From Pseudomonas synxantha BG33R (GTDB lineage Bacteria; Pseudomonadota; Gammaproteobacteria; Pseudomonadales; Pseudomonadaceae), in assembly GCF_000263715.2 (NCBI RefSeq), contig NZ_CM001514.1, positions 2,652,936 through 2,716,935 on the forward strand: 64,000 bases of DNA, given 5' to 3'. Shown one piece after another: positions 26,716 through 49,400 of the stretch; within the stretch, counting starts at the first letter, position 1; each line of letters starts with the position of its first letter. Position numbers and translations under genes: made by a program. The notes beneath the pieces were generated by a model. The model was not told where the DNA came from. It was given only the letters and a program-made list of their open reading frames with translations, and did not search any database.

Positions 26716-27740
26716 GGGTGCACCTCATCGGCCGCCAGTACCCGTAGCAAATCCGCTTGCCATTGCAGGCCCACTGCCGCGCCGTTGCAAAGCGGTGCGC
26801 TGCCATCGTTGCCGCGCACCACGGTAATTTCGCCAAGGGGGGTATGGATGCGATACAACCATTGGCTGCCGAAAAAGTAGCGGTCGAGCACCTGGCCTTG
26901 CACGCGGCCTGAACCTGCTTGTACCAATTGGATCTTTTCCGGACGCAGGCTCAGGGTCAGTTGGCCAGCGCCGCCCTGGTGACGCACTTGGGGGACACCG
27001 AGCGCGTCGTAGTCGCCGGCCAGCAGGTTGGCCTTGCCGACAAAGTCAGAGATGAAGCGCGTGCGCGGGTGTTCATAGAGTTTGTATGGCGCGTCGATCT
27101 GGGTCACGCGCCCGGCCTGCATCACGACCACGCGATCGCTGATGGAGAGCGCTTCGGCCTGGTCGTGGGTGACCATTAAGGTGGTGATGCCCACCGCACA
27201 TTGAATGCGGCGGATCTCGAACTGCATCTCTTCACGCAGGTTGGCGTCAAGGTTGGACAACGGTTCATCCAACAGCAGAACCGGTGGCTCGATCACCAAT
27301 GCACGGGCCAGCGCGACGCGTTGGCGTTGGCCGCCGGAGAGTTCCCGAGGGTAGCGTTCGGCATGGGGGGCCAGACGCACCAGTTCGAGTACGGTCTTGA
27401 CGAGGCTTGCGATCTCGGTGGCCGGTACCTTGCGCATCTTCAAGCCGAAGGCGACGTTGTCGCGCACGCTCATATGGGGAAACAGCGCATAACTTTGGAA
27501 CACCACGCCCAGGCCACGACTGGCAGGCTTGGCACGGGTGATGTCGCGACCATCGAGCAGGATCTGGCCGCTGCTCACCTCGACAAAGCCGGCGATCATT
27601 TGCAGGGTGGTGGTCTTGCCGCAGCCCGAAGGACCAAGCAGGGAAACGAATTCGCCTTTTTCCACCGCGAGGTCGGTGGCAACTACTGCATCAACGGCGC
27701 CGTAGCGTTTACTCAAGGCGTTGAGTTGGAGAAATGCCAT
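26712..27740 (-). CDS. ABC importer ATPase, PotA-type
   Basis: This 342-residue ATPase has Walker A G-P-S-G-C-G-K-T-T (residues 36-44), the Q-loop F-Q-S-Y-A-L-F-P-H, signature L-S-G-G-Q-R-Q-R, Walker B L-L-L-D-E-P-L-S-N-L-D, the H-loop M-V-T-H-D-Q-A-E-A, and a C-terminal TOBE-type regulatory domain (R-P-E-K-I near residue 275). It is the first gene of the seven-gene leftward operon ATPase, permease, permease, HcnA-, HcnB-, HcnC-like subunits and binding protein. Confidence 0.9.
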   Translation of the reverse strand: MAFLQLNALSKRYGAVDAVVATDLAVEKGEFVSLLGPSGCGKTTTLQMIAGFVEVSSGQILLDGRDITRAKPASRGLGVVFQSYALFPHMSVRDNVAFGLKMRKVPATEIASLVKTVLELVRLAPHAERYPRELSGGQRQRVALARALVIEPPVLLLDEPLSNLDANLREEMQFEIRRIQCAVGITTLMVTHDQAEALSISDRVVVMQAGRVTQIDAPYKLYEHPRTRFISDFVGKANLLAGDYDALGVPQVRHQGGAGQLTLSLRPEKIQLVQAGSGRVQGQVLDRYFFGSQWLYRIHTPLGEITVVRGNDGSAPLCNGAAVGLQWQADLLRVLAADEVHP

Positions 27741-27765
27741 GTCTGCGATCCACCTTTTATTCCGC

Positions 27766-27787
27766 CGCGCCGAAGCGCGTTTTTTTG
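27766..27787 (+). terminator. Orphan hairpin with T-run in the importer/IclR divergent region
   Basis: CGCGC-CGAA-GCGCG followed by seven T reads as a terminator on the + strand, yet no gene on that strand ends here. It may stop antisense or leader transcription coming from the importer operon side. Confidence 0.4.
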
Positions 27788-27915
27788 TTTTGGGCAGATG
27801 CGAAAAGAGTGTTGCCGGTGCGTTGACGCTCGATCTTGAGTCGGCTGCCAGTTGTTGTTCGTTTCGCCCCTGTGGACGCAGATTAGAGCGAAGACTAGGA
27901 TGGGCGGAAGATGGA

Positions 27916-27932
27916 ATTTCATTCAGCGGACT
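27916..27932. promoter_or_regulatory. IclR operator-like half-matching site
   Basis: ATTTC-ATTCAGC-GGACT shares ten consecutive bases (ATTCAGCGGA) with the perfect site at 27988-28004. The spacing between the two is 72 bases. Confidence 0.45.
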
Positions 27933-27983
27933 ACTATTTTAAGATTTATTCACTGAGCAGAATTTATGTTGATATCGAGTGAT

Positions 27984-28814
27984 ATGGATTCCATTCAGCG
28001 GAATAGCAACGGCAAGGAAGTCGGTGCTGGTGGCGTATCCCGCGTGTTTGCCTTACTACGTGCTCTGGGTGAAGTGCCCGAGGGAGGCGAACGTGTCACC
28101 CAGCTCGCCCAACGCGTTGGCCTCTCCCAGCCCACCACTCACCGCTTGCTACGCAGCCTGATGGATGAAGGCATGGTCGAGCAGGATGCGCGCAGTAAAC
28201 GCTATCGCCTGAGCCTGGAGTTCTTTGCGTTGGCCGCCAATGCCGGCAAGACTGGCAACCTGCGCGATCTGGTGCGCCCAAGCCTGTTGCGCCTGAGTGC
28301 ATCGTTGGGAGATTCGCTGTTCCTGCTGGCTCGCAGCGGCTTCGACGCCATTTGCCTGGACCGCAGCGAAGGCCCGTACCCGATTCGTACCTTCACCGGT
28401 GATATCGGCGGGCGCGTAGCCCTGGGGGTAGGGCAGGGCAGCCTGGCAATTCTGGCCTTTCTGCCGCAGGAAGAGCGCGAGACGGTCATCCGCTACAACC
28501 TGCCACGGCTCAAGGATTTTCATTTGTATGACGAAGTGCTGCTGCGCTCCGAAGTTGAGAACGTTCGCAATTTGGGCTACGCGGCACGCAACACCGGGGT
28601 GCTGGAAGGTATGGCGGGGTTGGCAGTGCCGATCCTCAACCGCGAGGGGCATGCGGTCGCAGCGTTGAGTGTGGCGACCATCAGTGACCGCCTGGGGCCA
28701 AGCCGATTGCCGATGGTGGTGGAATTGCTCAAGCGCGAAGCTGCAGCAATCGGGCCACGCATCAACCCGTTCGACCCTACGTTGCGCAGGCCGTCGCAGA
28801 CGTTTGGTGGATGA
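27984..28814 (+). CDS. IclR-family transcriptional regulator
   Basis: This regulator has about 276 residues. An N-terminal winged HTH (V-T-Q-L-A-Q-R-V-G-L-S-Q-P-T-T-H-R-L, about residues 37-54) is followed by a C-terminal IclR effector domain with G-Y-A-A-R-N-T-G-V-L-E-G-M-A-G-L-A-V-P. It diverges from the seven-gene importer/dehydrogenase operon and is its probable regulator. Two starts are possible, 27966 and 27984; neither has a strong ribosome site, and the latter has GAG at short spacing. Confidence 0.87.
   Translation: MDSIQRNSNGKEVGAGGVSRVFALLRALGEVPEGGERVTQLAQRVGLSQPTTHRLLRSLMDEGMVEQDARSKRYRLSLEFFALAANAGKTGNLRDLVRPSLLRLSASLGDSLFLLARSGFDAICLDRSEGPYPIRTFTGDIGGRVALGVGQGSLAILAFLPQEERETVIRYNLPRLKDFHLYDEVLLRSEVENVRNLGYAARNTGVLEGMAGLAVPILNREGHAVAALSVATISDRLGPSRLPMVVELLKREAAAIGPRINPFDPTLRRPSQTFGG
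27988..28004. promoter_or_regulatory. IclR-type operator at the start of the iclR gene
   Basis: ATTCC-N7-GGAAT, a perfect interrupted palindrome of the form bound by IclR-family proteins (related to TTCCGC...CGGAA sites). It lies within the first codons of the IclR gene, which suggests autoregulation. Confidence 0.5.
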
Positions 28815-28898
28815 GTGATCTTTGCTAAAGCGCATTAGCATTGGATCCACTTACGGTATAACCCTGCGACGCTTTCGTTATTCGAGGTCCCATTTTTC

Positions 28899-30254
28899 AT
28901 GCTGACCCCTTTGCAACGCCCGCTGTGGCAGATCTATCTGATCTTTCTGGCACCGATGGTGCTGTCCAATTTTCTGCAAAGCTTTTCCGGCACCCTCAAC
29001 GGTATCTATGTCGGGCAAATGCTCGGCACCCAGGCTTTGGCGGCGGTGTCGGGGATGTTCCCCATCGTGTTTTTCTTCATCGCCCTGGTGATCGGCCTGG
29101 GGGCGGGCGCCTCGGTGTTGATCGGCCAGGCGTGGGGTGCCCGGGAGACGGGCATGGTCAAGGCGATTACTGGCGCCACTCTGGCCTTGGGCGCACTGGT
29201 GGGCCTGATTGCTGCGGTGCTCGGCAGCCTGTTTGCACGGCCGGCGCTGCAGGCATTGGGCACGCCGCTGGATGTGCTCGACGATGCGGTGGGCTATGCC
29301 CAGATGATGATGTTGATCATGCCGCTGTTACTGGTGTTCATCCTCTATACCCAATTGCTGCGTGGGGTGAGCGATACGATTTCGCCGTTGCTGGCGTTAA
29401 TGGTTTCGACCCTGGTGGGCTTGCTGCTGACGCCAGCGCTGATTCGCGGCTGGATCGGCCTGCCGCCCCTGGGCATCCAGAGTGCGGTGTACGCAGGTTT
29501 GGTGGGTAATGCGTTGGCCATGCTGTTTCTGGTCCTGCGCCTGCGGCATAAAAACCATGTGATGGCACCGGATCGCGAGCTGCTCGCGGCTTTACGCCTG
29601 GACCGCGTCATCCTCGGTAAAGTGCTGCGCATCGGCCTGCCGACAGGCTTGCAGATGGTGGTGTTGTCGTTGTCGGAATTGGTCATCCTGGCCCTGGTCA
29701 ATAGCCACGGCTCCCAGGCCACGGCGGCTTATGGCGCAGTGACGCAGATCGTCAACTACGTGCAGTTCCCGGCGCTGTCGATTGCCATCACCGCCTCGAT
29801 CCTCGGTGCCCAGGCGATCGGCGCCGGGCGTCTGGAGCGCATCGGGCCGATCCTGCGCACGGGGTTGGTGATCAACCTGTGCCTGACCGGTGGCCTGATT
29901 GTGCTCGGTTATGGGTTGTCGCACTGGTTGCTGGGGCTGTTCATCACTGACGACAGCGCCCGGATCAGAGCCGAACACCTGCTGCACATCATGCTCTGGA
30001 GCATCCTGGTGTTCGGCTTCCAGGCGGTGATCGGCGGCATCATGCGCGCCAGCGGCGTGGTGCTGATGCCGGTGGCGATCTCGATTTTCTGCGTGCTCTG
30101 CGTGGAGCTGCCGATGGCTTATCTGTTCAACGCACACTTCGGGTTGGAGGGGGTGTGGATGGCGTTCCCGGTGACCTACCTAGCGATGCTGGTATTGCAG
30201 ACCGCGTATTACCGGCTGGTATGGCGGCATAAGCAGATCAAGCGGTTGGTTTGA
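28899..30254 (+). CDS. MATE-family multidrug/metabolite exporter
   Basis: This 451-residue inner-membrane protein has about twelve hydrophobic helices in two halves. MATE signatures are visible: P-M-V-L-S-N-F-L-Q-S-F in helix 1, N-G-I-Y-V-G, G-A-G-A-S-V-L-I-G-Q-A-W-G-A in the first half and A-I-T-A-S-I-L-G-A-Q-A-I-G-A-G in the second. MATE proteins export drugs or metabolites with H+ or Na+. The 3' end overlaps that of the convergent TetR gene by 17 bases. The substrate is unknown. Confidence 0.9.
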   Translation: MLTPLQRPLWQIYLIFLAPMVLSNFLQSFSGTLNGIYVGQMLGTQALAAVSGMFPIVFFFIALVIGLGAGASVLIGQAWGARETGMVKAITGATLALGALVGLIAAVLGSLFARPALQALGTPLDVLDDAVGYAQMMMLIMPLLLVFILYTQLLRGVSDTISPLLALMVSTLVGLLLTPALIRGWIGLPPLGIQSAVYAGLVGNALAMLFLVLRLRHKNHVMAPDRELLAALRLDRVILGKVLRIGLPTGLQMVVLSLSELVILALVNSHGSQATAAYGAVTQIVNYVQFPALSIAITASILGAQAIGAGRLERIGPILRTGLVINLCLTGGLIVLGYGLSHWLLGLFITDDSARIRAEHLLHIMLWSILVFGFQAVIGGIMRASGVVLMPVAISIFCVLCVELPMAYLFNAHFGLEGVWMAFPVTYLAMLVLQTAYYRLVWRHKQIKRLV

Positions 30255-30825
30255 GGCTAAGCCCGCGCAATAACACCTCCAGGCCTTGCAAGCCTTCCTC
30301 CAGCCGCGCGCCCGGGTGTGCATCCCGGGCGATCCACAACGCCGTGTTGACCAGGCTGCCGTTGATCAACTGCGCCAGTGCCTGGCTGGGTGCCGGCGCG
30401 ACCCATCCGGCTTGCATCAGGGCTTCCAGGAGTTGGCGCAACGACTCAACACAGTGATGTTGTGAGCCGGTATCCCCCAGCACCGCTGGCGCATCCTGCA
30501 ACACAATGCGCTGGATTTCCGGATCCTGGGCCATGCGCAGATAAGCTCGGCAGCGTTCGCAAAACCCGCTCCACACCTCTGTGGCCTGCGCGCTGATGCG
30601 TTGCAAGCGCTCGTCCATCTCGCTGTCGAGCTGGGCGACTACGGCTGCCAGCAAGCCTTTTTTGTCACCAAAGTGATGGTACAACGCACCGCGCGTCAGC
30701 CCGGCTTGAGCGGTAAAGTCATCCATCGAGGTATGGGCATAGCCTTGGGTGGCGAATGCCCGGCGCGCACTTGCGATCAGGCGGGCGCGAGTCTCTTCGA
30801 TCATTTCGGCACGGGCTCGGCTCAT
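30238..30825 (-). CDS. TetR-family repressor
   Basis: This 195-residue protein has an N-terminal TetR HTH (residues about 12-58: F-A-T-Q-G-Y-A-H-T-S-M-D-D-F-T-A-Q-A-G and G-A-L-Y-H-H-F-G-D-K-K-G-L-L). The C-terminal domain is variable and would bind a ligand. The ATG at 30825 was chosen; a longer frame extends 16 codons into the operator region. It diverges from an MFS exporter over two copies of an exact palindrome, so it probably represses both genes. Confidence 0.9.
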   Translation of the reverse strand: MSRARAEMIEETRARLIASARRAFATQGYAHTSMDDFTAQAGLTRGALYHHFGDKKGLLAAVVAQLDSEMDERLQRISAQATEVWSGFCERCRAYLRMAQDPEIQRIVLQDAPAVLGDTGSQHHCVESLRQLLEALMQAGWVAPAPSQALAQLINGSLVNTALWIARDAHPGARLEEGLQGLEVLLRGLSLKPTA

Positions 30826-30850
30826 GGAAGTCTCATCGGTTGGTGATTGA

Positions 30851-30865
30851 CATACGGTGCGTATG
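30851..30865. promoter_or_regulatory. TetR operator copy 1
   Basis: CATACGGTGCGTATG, a 6-3-6 palindrome, lies 26 bases upstream of the tetR start codon. Confidence 0.8.
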
Positions 30866-30882
30866 CGAAGCATGATCCCTCA

Positions 30883-30897
30883 CATACGCACCGTATG
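30883..30897. promoter_or_regulatory. TetR operator copy 2
   Basis: CATACGCACCGTATG is the exact reverse complement of copy 1, with centres 32 bp apart (about three helical turns). It lies on the side of the MFS gene. Confidence 0.8.
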
Positions 30898-30956
30898 TAT
30901 TCTGCCCGGATCGCTTCAGATAGCAAGGCCGCGGCTTGAGCAAGAGGTTACGCAGG

Positions 30957-32129
30957 ATGGCAAACCCTTACGCCGAATTATTCCAGGTCCCAGGCGCCCG
31001 AGCCTTTGTGCTCGCAGGCATGTTGGCGCGTATGCCAATCTCGATGACCGGTATCGGCCTGATCACTATGCTCGCCCAAGTCCATGGCGGTTATGGGCTG
31101 GCGGGGTCGGTGGCGGCGGTGTTTGCCCTGGCCACGGCGTTTTGTGCGCCGCAAGTGTCGCGTTGGGTGGACCGCTACGGCCAGGGCAAGGTCCTGCCGA
31201 TAGCCGCACTGATCGGCGGCGGGGCGCTATTGATGTTGTTGCTGTGTACGCGTTTGCAGGCACCAAGCTGGACGCTGTTCCTGTTTGCTGCGCTGGCCGG
31301 CTGCATGCCCAATATGTCCGCCATGGTGCGGGCGCGCTGGACCGAGTTGTACCGCGGCCAGCCCAGGCTGCAAACCGCGTTTGCTCTGGAGTCGGTGCTG
31401 GATGAGGTGTGCTTTATTATCGGCCCACCCATCTCTGTGGGCCTGAGCGTGGTGCTGTTCCCTGAAGCCGGCCCATTGGTGGCGGCGTTGTTGCTGGCGG
31501 TGGGCGTCACCACCTTTGTATTGCAGCGGCAAACCGAGCCACCCATACACGAGCACCACGGCGCGCATGGCCGCTGGCTGATCGCTTCCCCTGCGGTTTT
31601 GATCCTGATGACCTTGCTGCTGGCCATGGGCGTGATCGTTGGCGTGGTGGACGTGGTCAGTGTGGCGTTCGCCCAGCATCAGGGCCAGCCGGCGGCGGCG
31701 AGTATTGTGCTGTCGGTGTACGCCATCGGTTCGTGCCTGGCCGGATTGGCCTTCGGGGCCCTCAAGCTCAAGGCGCCGTTGCCGCGTCAGTTCCTGTTCT
31801 GCGGCGTGGCCACGGCGTTGACTACCTTGCCCTTGTTGTTGGTGAGCAACATCCCCGCCCTGGCCGTCGCCATATTTATCTCCGGCCTGTTCTTTGCGCC
31901 CACCTTGATCGTGTCGATGGCCATGGTCGAGCAGATCGTTGCGCCCAGCCGCCTCACCGAAGGCATGACCTGGCTGATCACCGGGTTGAGCATCGGCGTT
32001 GCTATCGGCGCCGCCAGTTCTGGTTGGATGATCGATCATTTCGGCGCGACCAGTGGATTCTGGGTGGCGCTGGCGGCGGGGGCGGTGGTGTTGTGCTCGG
32101 CTGCATTGGGTTACCGGCGTTTAGGATGA
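30957..32129 (+). CDS. MFS exporter
   Basis: This 390-residue major facilitator protein has about twelve helices, with A-R-M-P-I-S-M-T-G-I-G-L-I in helix 1 and a D-R-Y-G-Q-G-K motif A variant in the loop between helices 2 and 3. It resembles sugar-efflux/YfcJ-like MFS proteins found beside TetR genes. The ATG at 30957 is used, with GAGG 9 bases upstream. Its expression is probably repressed by the divergent TetR protein. Confidence 0.86.
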   Translation: MANPYAELFQVPGARAFVLAGMLARMPISMTGIGLITMLAQVHGGYGLAGSVAAVFALATAFCAPQVSRWVDRYGQGKVLPIAALIGGGALLMLLLCTRLQAPSWTLFLFAALAGCMPNMSAMVRARWTELYRGQPRLQTAFALESVLDEVCFIIGPPISVGLSVVLFPEAGPLVAALLLAVGVTTFVLQRQTEPPIHEHHGAHGRWLIASPAVLILMTLLLAMGVIVGVVDVVSVAFAQHQGQPAAASIVLSVYAIGSCLAGLAFGALKLKAPLPRQFLFCGVATALTTLPLLLVSNIPALAVAIFISGLFFAPTLIVSMAMVEQIVAPSRLTEGMTWLITGLSIGVAIGAASSGWMIDHFGATSGFWVALAAGAVVLCSAALGYRRLG

Positions 32130-32460
32130 AGGGGCTACGGAGCACTCCCGGTCAAGAAAATCATTTACGGCTGCGCTGTGTTCAACCGAGCCTCTATAGC
32201 CTTTGTGTTGCAGTTGGCGATTCATTGTGCGGATTTTCCTCACTTAAACGGCTGGATAACTTGGCCTCGGCAAGCCTGAATCTTACGCATCGCTGAAAAT
32301 ATCGGCCGCGCACGCTTTTTTTTCGTAGGACGTTTCCCGCCAGCCCGCATTCCCCGCGGATAACGGCCGCCTATCCCCCCGCTAATTTTTCCCTTCCCGG
32401 TTCGTTTTATAGGGACGACGTGCCTTTGTGCTTCCCGCCTATTGCCCCGGATTCGAAGAA
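32130..32460. other. 331-base intergenic region before the pyoverdine NRPS genes
   Basis: No convincing open reading frame or RNA gene is seen. The region holds a weak PvdS-type promoter (32382-32405) near its right end and is otherwise AT-richer than the surrounding genes. No hairpin terminator for the MFS gene was recognised. Confidence 0.6.
32382..32405 (+). promoter_or_regulatory. Imperfect PvdS (iron-starvation) promoter upstream of the NRPS operon
   Basis: GCTAAT followed by T-rich sequence and CGT at 32403-32405, a near match to TAAAT-N16-CGT (TAATT with 15 bases spacing, or CTAAT with 16). Transcription would begin close to 32413, leaving a leader of about 48 bases before the ATG at 32461. 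Match to the consensus is only partial. Confidence 0.55.
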
Positions 32461-46494
<14,034 letters not shown>

Positions 46495-46497
46495 ACC

Positions 46498-49400
46498 ATG
46501 CTTTCCAACCCTAATATCGACTTGGTGTCGCGCTTTCTTCGCTTGCCTCTGGAGCAGCGCCAGCAGTTTTACCAGCGCCTGCAAAGCCGGGGCATGAGTT
46601 TCGCTCAACTGCCGATTGCCTCGATCCGCGAGGACGGCCAACATCTGCCGCTGTCCTACGCTCAAGAGCGCCAGTGGTTCCTTTGGCAACTGGATCCGGA
46701 CAGCACCGCCTATCACATCCCCGGGGCCCTGCGTTTGCACGGGCACTTGGACCTGGCGGCATTGCAGCGCAGTTTCGACAGCCTGCTGGCCCGGCATGAG
46801 AGCTTGCGCACACAACTGGTCGAGGACGGCGAACGCCTCTGGCAAGCGGTGATGCCCCAGGCGCGGGTGCAGATCCACCAGGCGCGTATCGACGAGGCGC
46901 AGTTGATGGCGCGGGTGGAAGCCGAAGTCGCACGGCCGTTCGATTTGCACCAGGCGCCGTTGTTGCGCGTGACGCTGTTGCAACTGGCCGAGGATGAACA
47001 TGTGCTGGTGATGGTGCAGCACCACATCGTGTCCGATGGTTGGTCGATGCAAGTGATGGTCGAGGAGCTGGTGCAGTTCTACGCCGCTCACAGTCAGGGC
47101 CATGATTTGCAACTGCCTGAGCTGCCGATCCAGTACGCCGACTACGCCCTGTGGCAACGAGGCTGGATGGAGGCCGGAGAGCAGGCGCGCCAGCTGGCCT
47201 ATTGGCAGGCCCTGCTGGGCGGCGAGCAGCCGGTGCTTGAGCTACCGCTGGACCGCCCGCGTCCGGCGCAGCAAAGCCATCGCGGTGCAAGCGTGCAGGT
47301 GCATCTGCCACCGGCTCTGGTGGCCGGTCTCAAGCGCCTGGCGCAGCAGGAGGGTGTGACGGCGTTCATGCTGTTGCTGGCGTCGTTCCAAGCCCTGTTG
47401 TATCGCTACAGCGGGCAGTCGGACATTCGTATTGGCGTGCCGAATGCCAACCGAAACCGCGTCGAAACCGAGCGGCTGATCGGCTTCTTCGTCAATACAC
47501 AGGTGCTCAAGGCTGACCTCGACGGGCAGATGAGCTTTGCCGAACTGCTGCAACAAACCAAGCGTCGCGCCCTGGAGGCCCAGGCCCATCAGGATCTGCC
47601 GTTCGAACAACTGGTGGTGGCGTTGCAGCCCGAACGCAGCTTGAGCCACAACCCATTGTTCCAGGTGATGTTCAACCACCAGACCGATGCCCAGGGCGGC
47701 CGCGAAGGCCAGCAGTTACCGGGCCTGCGTGTGGTGGAACTGGATTGGGACAGCCCGACCACCCATTTCGATCTGAGCCTGGATACCCATGAATCCGCCG
47801 AGGGCCTCTGGGCTGCGCTGACCTATGCCACTGACTTGTTCGACACCGCTACCGTCGAGCGCTTGGCGCAGCACTGGCAGCACGTGTTGCAGGCAGTGGT
47901 GAACGCACCGCGCAGCCGTCTCTGCGAGCTGCCGATGCTGAGTGCCGTGGAGCAACAGGTGATGCTCCAGGATTGGAACGCTCCGGCGTGTGCCACCACC
48001 CTGCACGCGGTGCACCGGCTGTTTGAAGCCCAGGCCGACCGGCAGCTGGGCCGCCAGGCCCTGGCCCTGGATGACCAGGCCCTCAGCTATGGCGAACTGA
48101 ATCGCCAGGCCAACCGCCTGGCGCATTACCTGCTGGCCCAGGGCATCGGCCCGCATGGGCCGGTGGGGATCTGCATCGAGCGCTCCTTTGCCATGGTGGT
48201 CAGCTTGCTGGCGGTGCTCAAGACGGGCGCAGCCTATGTGCCGTTGGACCCTGAGTACCCGCGCGAACGCCTGGTGCATATGCTTGAGGACAGCGGCGTC
48301 GGCCTGGTGTTGACTCAATCTCACCTGCGCGGGCGCCTGCCGTTGCCGGCTCATGTGTCGTCCGTGGATATTGATCTGGCCCCATTGGCGCAGTGCTCCG
48401 AGGACAATCTACCGACTGATGTCGAGCCCCAGAGCCTGGCGTACGTGATCTACACCTCCGGCTCCACCGGCAAGCCCAAGGGGGTTGCCATCAGCCATGC
48501 TGCCCTGAGTGAGTTCGTTGGCATCGCGGCGGATTACTCGCAACTGGTTGCCCAAGACCGGGTGTTGCAGTTTGCCACCCTGAACTTCGACGGTTTTGTC
48601 GAGCAGTTGTACCCGGCCCTGACCCTCGGTGCCACCGTAGTATTGCGCGGCCCGCAACTGTGGGACGGTGCCGAGCTGTATCGGCAGATCATCGCCCAGG
48701 GCATCACCTTGGCCGACTTGCCCACGGCCTACTGGAAGCTGTTCCTGCAAGACTGCCTGGCAGCGGGCCCGAGGTCTTATGGTGCCTTGCGCCAGATCCA
48801 TATCGGCGGCGAAGCCATGCCGTTGGATGGCCCACTCCTGTGGCAGCGCGCAGGGCTCGGCCATGTGCGCTTGCTCAACACCTACGGGCCTACCGAGGCC
48901 ACTGTGGTCTCCAGTGTGCTGGACTGCACTGACGCGAGCGCCGTCAGCGCCGCCGGTGCCAGCCCGATTGGCCGGGCGCTGCCAGGGCGTGGCCTGTATG
49001 TGCTGGACCGCGACCTGAACTTGCTGGCGCTGGGCGCAGTCGGTGAACTCTATATCGCCAGCGCCAGTGGCTTGGCCCGCGCTTATTTACAACGGCCGGG
49101 CCTGACTGCCGAACGTTTCGTCGCGGACCCGTTCGGCGCCGCAGGCGAGCGCCTGTACCGCACCGGCGACCTGGCGCGTTATCGCGCCGACGGCGTGGTG
49201 GAGTATGTCGGGCGGGTCGACCACCAGGTCAAGATCCGTGGTTTCCGCATTGAACTGGGTGAGATCGAAAGCGTACTGCTGGCTCAGGACAGTGTGCGTG
49301 AAGCCTTGTTGCTGGCCGCTGACAACCAACTGGTGGCCTACCTGGTGCCGGCGCAGACGCTGTCTGAAACCGAGCGCGCGGAGGCTGGCGAACAACTGAT

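Noticed and set aside
21301..28814. Identification of the HcnABC-like genes as hydrogen cyanide synthase
   Set aside because: Subunit types match, but so do opine oxidase and D-hydroxyproline dehydrogenase; the importer genes and IclR regulator suggest catabolism, and no hcn-type regulatory site was seen.
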